Positions 1-13,388 of a stretch of DNA of 64,000 bases are shown piece by piece. The notes under the pieces are model-generated. The model was given only the letters and a program-made list of their open reading frames with translations. It was not told the DNA's origin and made no database searches. The first letter of the stretch is position 1, and every line of letters starts with the position of its first letter. Source of the DNA: Hepsetus odoe (Eukaryota > Chordata > Actinopteri > Characiformes > Hepsetidae); contig CM029385.1 in NCBI GenBank assembly GCA_017165825.1, positions 5,115,170 to 5,179,169 of the forward strand, given 5' to 3'. A program made the translations under genes and the position numbers.

Positions 1-360
1 GACAGGATAATAATGACGATAATACAATTATGATTACGAATATTTATTATTATTATTGTTAATAATAATAATAAATAATAATAATAATAATATAATAAAC
101 ATAACTGAGGAATACAATAAAGAGGAAAAATAAATAGTAAATAAAAAATGAAATGCAAATTTAACTAAAAAATAAAACTAAATAAAATAAAAAATAAACT
201 AAAATAGGAAAAAATGTTTTTTAAATATGACTATACAATATAAAAAAAAGAATAAGAAAAAGTGGGAAAAACTAATTTTGTGTTACTAATAAAATATAAT
301 AAAAAATAAAATAAAAATGATTTTATTATAAATAAAATAAAGAAGGCCATAAAGAATGTA
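1..360. repeat. AT-rich low-complexity tract
   Basis: This stretch is almost entirely A and T, with many degenerate AAT, ATAA and TTATT units. No coding potential or recognisable element was seen. It lies upstream of the first visible coding exon of the CALCOCO1 gene. Confidence 0.8.
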
Positions 361-580
361 CCACTAATTTGCAGCAACACAAATGTAGGTCACTTGAATG
401 AGTAGACTGCAGACTACATCTGCTTTTTCATTACAAACTGTGTAGCCCAATACTTTTCTGAAAATTTAAATAGTTTAAATAGAGATGAACAAGTAGCACC
501 ACTATAAAACATGACCGCAGCAATGTTAAACAAGGATGTAATTTTATTTTCTCTCTGTGTTTGGATTGTTGATGTCACAG

Positions 581-733
581 GCCCTGCGTTTCTCCTTGAC
601 CATGGAGAAGGTGTGGAAGGTGGAGTTTCGGAACGTGGGCAGTAGCTACTTCCCTCAGAGCCGAGTGGAATGCCACTACAGCATCAGCTCGCAGCACAGC
701 TGGGCCAGCAGTGACTGGATTGGCTTGTTTAAA
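581..733 (+). CDS. calcoco1: calcoco1 coding exon 1 (CDS from 602)
   Basis: An acceptor-like TGTCACAG ends at 580, and the GTGAGT donor is at 734. Bases 581-601 would be 5'UTR, so a further noncoding exon probably lies upstream. It encodes residues 1-44 (MEKVWKVEFRNVG...DWIGLFK), the start of the SKICH fold. The next intron is only 75 bp. Confidence 0.88.
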
Positions 734-3700
734 GTGAGTTTTAATTGCATTTCTCCCATCTTGGAGCTTATTGTTGGCCATTTTTTGAGACTGTTTCTGT
801 TTCTGCAGGTCGGGTGGTCATCGGTGAAGGACTACCATACCTTTGTGTGGGCTCTGGCTCCGTCCAGCTACAAGGAAGGGAATGATGTGAACTGCTGCGT
901 CCACTTCCAAGGTTTCTCAGTCTGCCTGACGTGCTCTCATCTACAAACAACAGCTGCACTATTGATAGTTTGACAGTTTATATTTTCATTCAGTTTAAAA
1001 TCTGGTGTCTGAACTTCTCTCATTTTGCACTGGAGCTACAAGCAATGGGATTCATTAAGTGAAAGTGAAAGTGACAACCCTTGTCATTGCGAGGTCACAG
1101 CACAGCAGACAGTGAACCACAACGAAATTGGACCTCTGCATTTAACCCATGCACACTCAAACACCGTGCAGCAGTGGGCAGCTATTGAAAGCGCCTGGGG
1201 AGCAGTGACTGGGACGGCACCTTGCTCAAGGGTACCTCAGGGCAACCTATTGGGAAGGGGTTCGAACCCCCGATCATGCGACGAACGCCCTAACCACTAG
1301 GCCACCGCTGCCATTATGTGTATTTTCCCCTTTAGAAATGTATTAACTTGTATATAAATACATATGTGAGATTTTGACATACTATAATTTGTAAAAATAG
1401 AAATGCATGCTTCGGTATGGACAGATATGTCGTTTCTAAACACTGTGACCTATTTGGCTGACCAACAGGGTGGTGGAGGTCTATTGGTAGAATACTCGTC
1501 TATGGACCAAGAGGTTGCATGTTTGAATCACACCTCCAGTGCCACCATCATTGGGTTCCTGAGCAAAAACCCTTAACCAAGGTGTCTCCAGGGTGGCTCT
1601 CCCTGTAGTTAGGAATTGTAAATCGCTCTGGATAAGAGCGTCAGGTAAAATGGTGTAGATGTAAGTGTAATTATTTGCATATGCAAATCCTGTAAATCAT
1701 AAACCTCCAGTACTTCTACTCTATTTTAACCTCTTGATTCCAGTTCAAAACTAAGGAAGCAAACTCTGCTAACATATGATGGTTGATTAGTGAAAAAGTT
1801 GTGTAAACGAGATTTTTATTCAAAGCATCAATAAGCGGGGTGCTCAAATCACCACTCGTCAACCTGTCATTGATCACCTCTTATTGAATGAAGTGTCCTA
1901 TAGCTTAACGGCCCCGAGGAATAGATTAGACTGCAGAGAGGAGTCCTGATCTGATACGGTGTGCTTTAAAAAGATCGTAGACCGTGTGAGTGTCTGCGTA
2001 TCTCTGAGGATCTTAACGTGCACAGTCAAGAATGGCTTTGTTGAAGGGGGGATGAGTAATGAAGATGGGAGACAATGGCACAAAGACCTGAGTGAGAGAA
2101 TGCTTTGGAGGACACAGCAGTACTGCTTCAGTCACTGACAGAGCTCAATGAGGTCATCGATGAGCTCATCAACAGTGGATGATTGGCCACCTGCAGGAAA
2201 TGCGAAATCTCTACACCAGTGAAGATGATGGAGCTTAACAAGGGAGTGCTTATATGTTTGGCTATTTAATGAACGTACACTTAATAATTGCAGGACAGTC
2301 AGTCGGGGTTTATTGGTTGTGCATAACGAAAGACACAAGTTTGCAGCATGTTTGGACATTTAATTTATGCAAAACTAATAAGACTGCACATAAAGTCAAT
2401 GTAAATTAATGCTTGAAACACAGGCTAAAAGTATGCATGCACACAACATTTTTAGAAATTCCAAATTTAGACTGGGATATGCACCAGCCCCCATTTGACC
2501 CTGGTTAGTATACCAGGAGAACCACACGGAACTAAAGTGCTTCTAAAAAGACCATTAAATGTTGGTGCAGACTTAAAAAGTGTCCTTAAAAAGCCCAGTA
2601 GCAACACACTGATCCAGGATTTAATTGTAGGTTGACAGAGACCCATGACTTTTAGTGGACAACAGTGTCTTTGTTTAGTGCAGATGTTAGAACTTTCACA
2701 CCTGCTTGTAAATAAATAAAAAAAGAGAGAAAACTCAGGCACAAAACTGAGAACTCAATCATTACAGACATTGATTTGAGGCCATTTGTTGTAATCTAAG
2801 AACAATGCCTTTCTTTCTTTTGTTCCTTCCTCTCTCTCAGCGTGTTATCTGCCAGGGCCCAGTGCTGAGCACTATCAGTTTGTCTATGTGGATGGAAAGG
2901 GGGAGGTGTGCTCCTGCAGTGCTGCTTTCACTTTCTCTGCGCCCAAGCCTCTGGAGGAACTGGTAACACTGGAACAGGGCGAATTGGGCACTGAGGAGGG
3001 GGAGGACATGCTGCTGGTCATCCCCAGAGCTGAGCTGCTGCAGGTGAAGACAGCAAACTTTTTTCGAATAGTGTTATCCCAGATCAGCGCTAACCCGTTA
3101 CACAACAGTGAATGGGAGGATGGAGCAAAAAGGAGTTCTGTGTTGTGTTCCGATTAAAATCTCTTGATGACATCAGGAACTCAGCCCTTCTTAAGACCTA
3201 AATTAAGTTCTGCCAAACAACTGTAATCTAGGAATTGAGTCATACTTTGCGGCAGATTAACTCAAGTTAAAAAACCTTGAATCAATAATCAGTGTCATCA
3301 TTCCACTAGTCAATAATGTTTGGACAGCTTGAGGTACTAAACTGAACATAGGCTGGAGGTAAAGTGCAGGCTGGGGTTCCTACCTCTTAAAGATTGCGCA
3401 ACAAAGCTGGCAGTGAAATGGTCACTTGTATCTGCAGCCTTGCTTTGAAAACATCCAGCATACTTGTATCAGAGCCAGCCAAACCCAGTGACTCCCAGCT
3501 GCAACTGGTGACCAGCCGCATGCAGTTTAATGAAAACACATCATTTGGACACAACCCGAGGCCCATTACCCCCCTGTCAAGTGTCCCCGTGCCACTTGTA
3601 ACGTGGTATTTGAAAACATCTCTACAAATTGGAGCAACCCGATAAATCATCAGCTGTGGATTGTTGGGGAGGAAATTTTGTCCTGAGCAAAATTTGTGAC

Positions 3701-6700
3701 ATCCTACCCCAAGCTGTGAACATGCATAAAGGAGGCCTAGTTGAAAGTGATGAAACTGGTTTGGGCCTAGGCCTTTGGAACATGTGTTATCTAAATTCAT
3801 CAGGGTGGAAAAATGAACTGCCTTTGTGTTAGTAAATGCTAGAAAAATAATACAATGGAACGTTATAATAGGACAAACATTTAGGATCATGTCATGGTTA
3901 CCGAGCAGATGAGCTTGGATTACAGAGTTTGGAAGTTTCAGGCCAAGAGACACAGTTTCTATTTATAACTTCATCCTTTGTGATGGGTGTACAACTCCAG
4001 CCCTAAAAGGTCAGATTCCTGCACAATTTGGTCTTTTTCCTGCTTGAACACATGGTAGTGAACATACACCAGGGGCAAGAGCGGCATATTTTATACCAAC
4101 TCGGGATTAAGTGCCTTGTTCATAAGATTTCATGAGCATGTGGGAGCATGAACGCTCCCCCCATTTTCCTGCCCATCCTGGAGATCGAACCAGCAACCCT
4201 CCAGTCACAAGCCTGATTCTTTAACCTGTTTCGTTAAATACGTAACAGTAGGTCACGCCATTGGACCAGTAGGTTACCCTGAGGTACCCTTGAGCAAGGT
4301 TGCCATCCACTTGCTTGTGGATTTTGGAGATGCCCTTATATCCTAGCAACACGTAACAACCATTGACGTAGCTGGTCGTGCATTGCCACAGGAAAATAGG
4401 GCCCTCATTGTGAAGCATCCCAGTTGTATAATTGCATGCAACTACACAATTGTGATGGGCATCATCAATATCACATGAAGCTGCTTAGATGCAAATTGGC
4501 CTGCACTGACCTTTCAAAGCAGACCACAGACACATCAGTGCTTCTGTGCTTCTGTACCCTGCAGCTCCTCGGATTTTGATATAGTTGACAGCGGGATTCA
4601 CATTGGCGCCTTGGCTTTTCTAAGCTCATAATGTTCATCAGTATAAGAAAGCAAGGCATGACTTTCCCCCACACCAATAATTACAGTGAATAGATTTATT
4701 TGTATCCCTTCACTTTATTACAGCTCTGCTTAGATAACAGGCTTTATCTGTCTTTTTGTTCCCCCCACCTTATTTTATTCTGTGAATTTAGCTCCTGGCC
4801 TGTAATCGTTTTCTGCAAAAACAGAGACAAGAGTCACATTCAATTCATTTGATTTAAGTTGTAGCCTACAATTTTCATGCTCTTTCTCATTAAAGTGGTT
4901 TCTTTGTGTGTATATTTTACAGTCGACTAGTTTTCATCATTACTCTTATTTTTGTGGAGGAAAAACATTAATCCAAAAAATCAGGTTTCTTTTTTTCTTC
5001 AAACTCCTAAGACATATAAGCATCAAAAGTGATCAGCTCAAAAAAAAAAAAGTTTATGTTTTTATCATTTTGGAAAATGATATATCACATATGGAAATTT
5101 GCACCAAAATAGGGTTGAATGAAATTGTTTTACATTTTCTCTTGCTTTTTAAAATTGTTAAAAAATGTATAAAAAATTTATTTTTGAATGAATGAATTAT
5201 TTTTTTAAATTATCATTCTTTTTTTTTTGTTAGTGAAAGACAAGCAAAAAAAAAAGAAAGAGTTTACAAAGGGCTGGCTTTGCAGCTGAGATGGACTGTA
5301 TGGATTGGGGAAGGAACATTACTTTTAAAGAGAATGTTTTTCAAAAACACCCTAAAAAAGTAAGGCAACTTTCTTCAGGTGACGAGGGCCCTTTAATAGT
5401 ATCCTTTCAGTTGGATGTATCTGATCTCCTGAATGCTTGGGTGAAAAAATTACTGTATAAATATGATTTCCTTTGTGCCCGTGTTGCCCAGGGCCGTTTG
5501 CAGGAGTGTCTGAAGGAGAGGTCTGAGCTGTTGCAGGCTCTGGAGATGGCTGAGAAGAGCCAGGAGCGAGAGCGGGAACGTGTGGACAAGGCCAGAGGAA
5601 CCTGGGAGAAGAAGCAGAGGGATCTAGAGCAGGAGATCTCTAAACTGAAGCAGGAACTCGGGCACACCAGAGAACAAGTGGTGGAGATGAAGAAGCAGCA
5701 AGAGGTACAAGGTTCTAGAGCTGCAGAGAGTTGATTATGTGGATCATGCAAAACATACAGCAATAAAATTATATGTCAATAAAATGATGAATCATTCACT
5801 TATAGAGCTCATATGATCTGGCCAATCAGACAGATTTTAATATGCTACCGGATGTGTGTGGGGCATTAGCTTCTATAACGGTAGAAACATATATTCTCCC
5901 ACTTCTGCCTGTCAAATTTGAAACTCTCTGGTCAACCCTTAACAATAAAAAACGATGCTTCTGCCTTGCCTGCAGAGCTGAAATAAAATAACACACATAT
6001 TTGTTCCTAGAATTTATTACTCAATAAGGTCCAAAGCATTTCCCTCTACTTGCAAGATATATCAGAGTTACAAGCTGTAGCACCAAGCTTTCTCACTATC
6101 TCTCTCTTTTTCTCTCTTTCTCACTTTTAGGAGTTGGAGGCCCTGAATGAAGTGTTGTACGAGGAGAAACAGTCCCTCCTGGCTATGAAAGCTGCGGTCG
6201 AGGAGAGGATCCAACAGCTGGAAGAGGACATTCGGGTGCTCACCCAGAGAGGCCTGGAGAGAGAGACTGACCTGGAGAGGTCAGACTGTTTATTCTCTGT
6301 CAGTCTATTTATTTTTATTTCCTACGTTTTGTGCCGTTGTCTCCATCTGCCAATTTTCTGTTTGCATGTGATCATTGTCTCCCTCTGCAGGATGAAGGAG
6401 CGAGCCAAGAAAGCAACAGCACAAAAGAAGGAAGAAGAAAACGAACGCAAGAACCTAAAGGTATTTATGGTACTTTATGACCCTTTAGCAAGTTACCGTC
6501 CCCATCACTGCCCCTTGAGAGTTGGATATAGCTGCCCACTGTTGCACGTGTGTGTATTTGGTTAAATGCAGAGAAAGCAAAACATTTTTTTGATCGCTGC
6601 TCAGACGTTTCTGCACCTTGATTGCTGCGAGTCCAGCTGCGGTAAATGAAATTGATTGGACATGATTGGTAAGGGGGAAAGTGAAAGTGAAAGTGACAAC

Positions 6701-8238
6701 CCTTGTCATTGCGAGGTCAAAGCACAGCAGACAATGAACCACAACGAAATTGGACCTCTGCATTTAACCCATGCACACTCAAACACCGTGCAGCAGTGGA
6801 CAGCTATTGAAAGCGCCCGGGGAGCAGTGACGGGGACGGCACCTTGCTCAAGGGTACCTCAGGGCAACCTATTGGGAAGGGGTTCGAACCCCCAATTCTC
6901 CGATCATGTGGCCAACGCCCGAACTACTAGGCCACCGCTGCTCCGGTGCACATCTCTGATTTCACAGCTGAAAATGCATATCAGCAAAAATCAAGCCATG
7001 AGGTTAAAGGAACTGCCTGCAGAGCTCAGAGACAGGATTGACACAGATCTGCTCCAGATTAAAAAAAAAATTATTCTGCTGCACTGCAGGTTCCCAAAAG
7101 CACAGTGGCCTCCAAATTCTCAAATAGAAAGAGTGAATCATCTGCACCTGGTTCTTCACCGCTTCATGTCGTAAGTTAGACGCTTTGTCCTGCTTGAAGG
7201 TTCAGACGTAGATCACTGTGTGGATTAACCAACAAAAAACAATCCGACTGCACAGGTACAGAGACTGGAATGAAAATGAGAGTCTGGAGAACCGTTCCTC
7301 AGCAACACAGTCTGACTCTGGACTAAATGAGTTGTGGCTCAAGACTTTAACATGGTACAAAATTTCCCCAAAACAAAAAATTAGATCTCATAAGTTGTCT
7401 TTGCAATATTTATGAGTTTACAAATCATGCCATTTTTCTTTTTATTTAATTGTACACATCTTTAACTTCATGGGCTTAATGTACACAGGGCCTAAAGGCA
7501 CGTTCACACCTCTTTATTTAGCGCACACATTTTCCACCAATGAGTTGACGAGGATTTATGGCCTAAAAGACAACAGCCTTATCGTGATTTGATCTAGTGA
7601 TCTAGGCCTTGAGGACACACAACAAATTTAGAACGACACTAAATGTACATACACATACATCACAAATGATCAGCAGGTAAACCTTGTACTGTGTTCACTG
7701 TGTTTGGTTTTTTTTTTTTTTTTTTTTTTTTCTTTTTTTAAGGTGAAGCTGGAGCAAACCGAGAAAGAGCTGCACAGTCTTTCGACAGAGTTCCAGAGTC
7801 TGAGGAGCTCTCTGGCCCAGAGAGACACACACGCACTGCAGCTGCGAGACACCATCACCACGCTCACACACAAGCTCAACAATGCACACAGGAAAGAGGT
7901 AGATATATTTACACACTGGTGAAACATTTTTTAAAAGTGAAAGGTCCACAATATTTTGGGTTGAGTGTCCCATTTGAAGACTGTAGTCGATCTGTAGTCA
8001 CTGCACATGCCATATCAACACCCATGATATTTGCACCTCAGTATAAAGTCTAAATACATGTAATATGGTGTATTTATATAGTGCACAGACTCCCATGAAC
8101 CCAGATATTGTTAATATTTAAGAGGAAAATATGAGGCTAAACTCCAGTATAGTTACAAGATTAGTAATTACTGTGCCATTGTGCTGCCATACTGCACCCC
8201 AGAGTATATCCATGTACAAAGAGAAGTAATGTAGGGTA

Positions 8239-8304
<66 letters not shown>

Positions 8305-8305
8305 N

Positions 8306-8353
<48 letters not shown>

Positions 8354-9103
8354 GTAGGCAGCAAATGAGGCTGCTCTGGCAGATCTTCGTGGCGTGCAGG
8401 AGCGTCTGGGTGCCAGCGAGCGCTGTGTGGAGACTCTGAGGGGAGAGCTGCGGGACATGGCCTCCCAGCGGGACAGCGCTCAGGCTGAGCTGCACCAGGC
8501 CAGGCTGCAGGCAGCTCAGCTCACCCTGCAGCTCGCGGACACCAGCCTGGCCCTGCGAGAGGGACGTGCCAACTGGGCCCAGGAGAGAGAGAGTCTGCAG
8601 CACAGTGTTGAGGTGAGAGGTCAGGATGACCTGTGGATGGAGGTGGCGCAGAGGAAGACCATGGGAACAACCATAGCCTTGTCAGTGGGCTTTTAATTTT
8701 TAATATTGTTCTTAAAAGCCAATAATTTATTTGTTTCATTTCTAAACATACTAAATGTGAGGGTTCTGCAGAAAGTATATGCAATAGCGGTGTTGCTATA
8801 GCAACATTTGTATTGCCAATGTATTTAAATCATTAAGGCTACTTATCTGTTACTGAGAAGGAGTTAAAGAGCAGATTAAAGGCCCCTAAAGCATGATGTC
8901 TAAAATGTGGCCGTCATGTTTAGGGTTTTATGACTTAATAATAATAATAATAATAATAGGAAGATGAATATATTAAAAAGTAATAATAATAATTGTAATA
9001 CTGATTAATAATAATAACAACAACAATAATAATAATAATAATAATTATAATACTGTTATCAGTATTTTTATACAACTGCTGCTATTACTGCTACTACTAC
9101 TAC

Positions 9104-9134
<31 letters not shown>

Positions 9135-10114
9135 TATAGAGCACTCATACATTCGATAGCTAAAAAATGCTTCACTTCGGATTAGATTAATACTAAAATT
9201 AAGTTAAAATCTAAAATGAAAAAAATTATTTAACTTTCACTGTTTCTGCAGTTTATAAATGTAATTAAAGAAAAGGCCTCTTCACCTGTATTTTAGAAAG
9301 GGTATTTGCAGAAGGCAAGTACCACCAGATCTCACATCACAATTTGGAACATGAACTAAAACATGCTATTTAGACCTCTACAAACTAGATGACTAGATGA
9401 CTTAAAATAAATAATAATAAAATTAAATAAATAAATAAATAATTTTTTTTAAAAGTATGCAATTTTTTTCTATAACTGGTCACTTATATTCAAGAATGAA
9501 TGATTAAATGAAATTCTGACCAGGTTGCATGGGCAGGTAGAGCATAAGAACAGCAGCTGAGGGAACTCAGGCTGGGTTTCAGGTTAAAGGCCAGCGAGGT
9601 GACGGTGTGTTCTGCTCTCTGAACAGATGGACAGAGTGCGTTTGGACAGGCTGAATGATGAAGTCCAGCAGAAGGAAGAGCTGCTTCAAGAGGAGAGGAT
9701 GGAGAGAGAGAAAGCAGAAGTGGAGCTCGGGCGAGAGAAAGACTGCAACCGGGTGAGTGTGAGCAGATGACACATCTTGGGACTGGGTCACTCGTTTGAA
9801 GCTCACATGTATTTCACCATTTGAAAAACCAAGATGATTTCAGAAAACTGCATCTGGCTGGTTGATAATGTTGCAGTCAGTGGTTGCCTAGAGATTTTGG
9901 ACTAGGCCCCAGGATCGGAGAGTCATGGGTTCGAATCCCGGACCAATAGGTTGCGCCTTGAGCAAGGTACCGTTCCCATCACTGCTCCCCAGGGGCTGGA
10001 TATGGCTGCCCACTCCTGGATGGTGTGTGTGGGTTAAATGCAGAGTGTGCTGTGCTGTATATCAGTATTATAGGCACAGAAACATCTGAAGTTTTTTTTT
10101 TGGTCAGCTATTCC

Positions 10115-10172
<58 letters not shown>

Positions 10173-13100
10173 CGCACGTGCAGGTGCAGTTGAGCGAGAC
10201 TCGGCGGGAGCTGCAGGAGCTGAAGGCCAGTCTCAGGGTGGCTCAGAAGGAAAAAGAGCAGCTGCAAACTGAAAAGCAGGCAAACTACAGCACTCAAAAC
10301 ACATAATCTGCTTAACCCTTACAGCCCATTGCGTTCCCTCCAGCTATTTTCCACACAGTAACCCACCATTACATTCACTGGTGTTTTAATATCAGCCAGA
10401 ATTGGCCAGCCAAGAGAAGATGATTCAGATAATATGTGATGCACAGTAATAAGCATGCCTTTATACATATGTATTGCTATCAGAGGACAGGCATTAGTCA
10501 ATCGAGTGTGAAACATGTCTGGTGATATAACATGCCTGAGTCTCTGTCTTTAAAGCATAGAAAGTGTTGACTTTAATGTCACATGCATCTCCTTGACCTT
10601 GGCTGTGCATGCATGCGTAGGAGGTGATTGAGTATATCCGGCAGCTGGAACAGAGGCTGGAGGCACTGAGTGAATCCAAGTGGAGTGCAACTGCGCTGCT
10701 GCAGAGCAGTGAGTAACGGGTTACAGGCTAATATTACAGTGTCATGCAACACACGCTACACAGCCTCATAAAGGACTCAACTCAGCACAGCATTAAACAA
10801 CCCAGACTGCAGTCTCACACAAGCTGAACGACTGGCAAACCGCTTTCCCTGCACCCGTATTGAAACCTGATATTGAGCCTGTGTTCCTTTTTCTTAAAAA
10901 TAGCTTTAGAATAAGAATAATCATATTGAATAATAATAATGTTCATGTTGCTCAGTAAAAATGAAAGCCAGACTTTCTAGCACTGTGACTAACTAGCTGT
11001 TCAGATCATATGATGCCAACTGGTGACCAGGGCTGAGCAATGAATCATTTTAAAGGAAAATAATTGGTGCAAAATTCAAATCACAAGGGTTAAAATTAGA
11101 ATTATATCCTAGATTCTCCAATAAGGGGACTTTTAATAATAGTAACAACAAGATTATGCCAATAATGTTAAGCTCGAGAATTGGCTTATTAAATTAAGGA
11201 ATCAGAATTCCCAAAAAATTGGAAACTCAGGGTCTGAGTTTGAAGAAAATCATTGAAAAATGGCATTTAAATTGGAATTAAAATACACTTTTAAAAAAGA
11301 TATTTCATATTTTCCTCAAATCATTCCGACCTACTTCCTTTAAGTGTTCAAGAAGTAGGCGTACGATCAAAGTTATCCCACGGGGAAATACACAGCTGAC
11401 AACGTGACATCACGCACAGTCAGTGTGAGTTATCTCAGACTTGTTAGATGGTTGGACTGGTTTTTTTGGCCCCTTCAGCGCCACGCTGTCTAGTATTGGA
11501 GTACTACCACCTCCATGTTAGTGGAGCAGTGTGTGCTTCAGAAGAACTCAAGAAAGATGAATTCAAACGCAAAATGCAAGATTAAAGGAGCAGATTGTAG
11601 AATATTACAAAGCATATCTATCTATTATGTCCACAAGATGATGGGGAGGGAGAAAATTCCATCCTTCCATCTGAACCTCTCTAACCAGGGGGAGGGGGAG
11701 GGTGAAACATATTAAGTGGACTAATGTTGTAAGCCTTATGTTGGTTTATTGATGAGCATGATTGACAGTTTTATTCTGCGCTTTTGTGCAATGAAACAAA
11801 GAATTAAATCTTTTAAACATTGATGCACACAGTTCCATAACTCTGCACATAAAATTAGATCTGAATCTGGATGACAGTGATTCCCGCAAGATGTGTCTTT
11901 GGCACGCAGGTCGTCCCGACAGCCCCCTGACGGACTCGGAGGATGAGAATCCAGAGGCTCTGCAGGAAGCGCACTCCTCCAGGGCTTTGAGCCACTACGG
12001 ACTGTGTGAGCAGCCCCAGCCTGACCTCCTCTTGCCGGCCACTCCTCCTCCCTCCCCCCGACACCACCACGCTTCCCATGGAGTGGTCATTAGCCAGCCG
12101 GCTCCTCTCTGCTCCCCTCACCAGCCCAGCAGCGACACTCTTGCACACAGCTCTGAGTCGGTGAGGCTGCTTGATCATTCGTCTGGTTTTGGTTGGCTTT
12201 TTAACGATAGATGGAGAGAGGTTTTTGAAAAGTCTAGTGTGCATCTTTTCCCACATTCCCCTAGTGTGGTCACTACACCGGACATCTTTTCATTTTGTCA
12301 ACTTTGTCTTAAAAATAGAGGCGAATGTGCGTTTCAGTTGTGCCGATTCTGTTTTTATCCATGCAGATCTATTTTTGGTAATAACACAGGTAGGACTTAT
12401 AAAGAATATAAGCAGTTTTTTTTAGACATAACATTTTAACATCCCCGGAGATGCCACAGCTATCCATGGCTGGGAGTCCAAGTCATAATTGACCTCGTTC
12501 TCTCTGGACGACCCTTTCTCTTCCCTTTTACTCAGCAAAAGCACAGGTGTCTGTTACCTGACAGAACAGAATTAGCAGTTAATGTTCCCGTCCCAGCATT
12601 ATGGGCTGTCCAGTGACGTTTATTATGACCCGGTCTAGGGTCAGACAATAACAGAAAATGAAAGTGTCTCCTTTGCTGCCAAGCACCACACCAGCTAAGT
12701 AGAATAAAGGGCACCACTTGAAGTATGAGGCAAAGCTTATGCCAAAAGCACAAGCAAAGCTACTACTAGTTTTCCTGAAAATGAAAAGATAAAAACAAGG
12801 TTTTAAAAATCCAGTCCTTTTTTTTTTTTTTACAGGTTTCTTAACAGAGCTTCTGTAAATCTCACTAAAATTCATCCAAGCTGGTCTAGAGAGGGAGACT
12901 TCCAGGCTAAGGGAGGAGTAGCACTCCCAGATGCAGTAGCAGTAATTTGTTGATGCTCAAAGAAAGCAAACGGTAGCTTTGACCTTCCCAGCTTGGTGGT
13001 GATGTATAATAGCTGGAATCCCAAGAAATGGGTTAAATTGGCCTAAAGCTGGGATAAAAAAATCTAAAAATGGAACGAAGTATAAAGATTTAGGTTGGCA

Positions 13101-13356
13101 GTTAGTTCGGGGCTAATTGGTGGTCTCAAGCTTGTTTTTGGCTGATACATATGGCTGTCTAAATACATTTATAAAATATAAATATAAAAGAGTATAAAAT
13201 GTTAAAATTAAATTACTAAAAGGACTAAGGCTTGCATTCTTGTGTGTCTTACAGGAAGAGGAGTACGAAGTGGCTCATTCAGGAGGAAACAGCTCTGGAG
13301 AAGAGACAGCCCTGCTCCTGCCTGACCACAGAGACAACACTCTTAGGTATACACAG

Positions 13357-13388
<32 letters not shown>

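Noticed and set aside
1230..1312. Possible tRNA gene on the minus strand (A box and B box present)
   Set aside because: This is the tRNA-derived head of a SINE. It lacks a complete cloverleaf, and near-identical heads recur many times across the window.
8118..8603. Minus-strand ORFs with long Thr-His repeats
   Set aside because: They are translation of the (GT)n microsatellite and antisense of calcoco1 exon 8, and they cross an undetermined base.
12161..12439. Extension of calcoco1 exon 12 past 12,160
   Set aside because: The frame stays open by chance. The sequence after TCG|GTGAGG loses similarity to CALCOCO1, and the next exon joins in phase.
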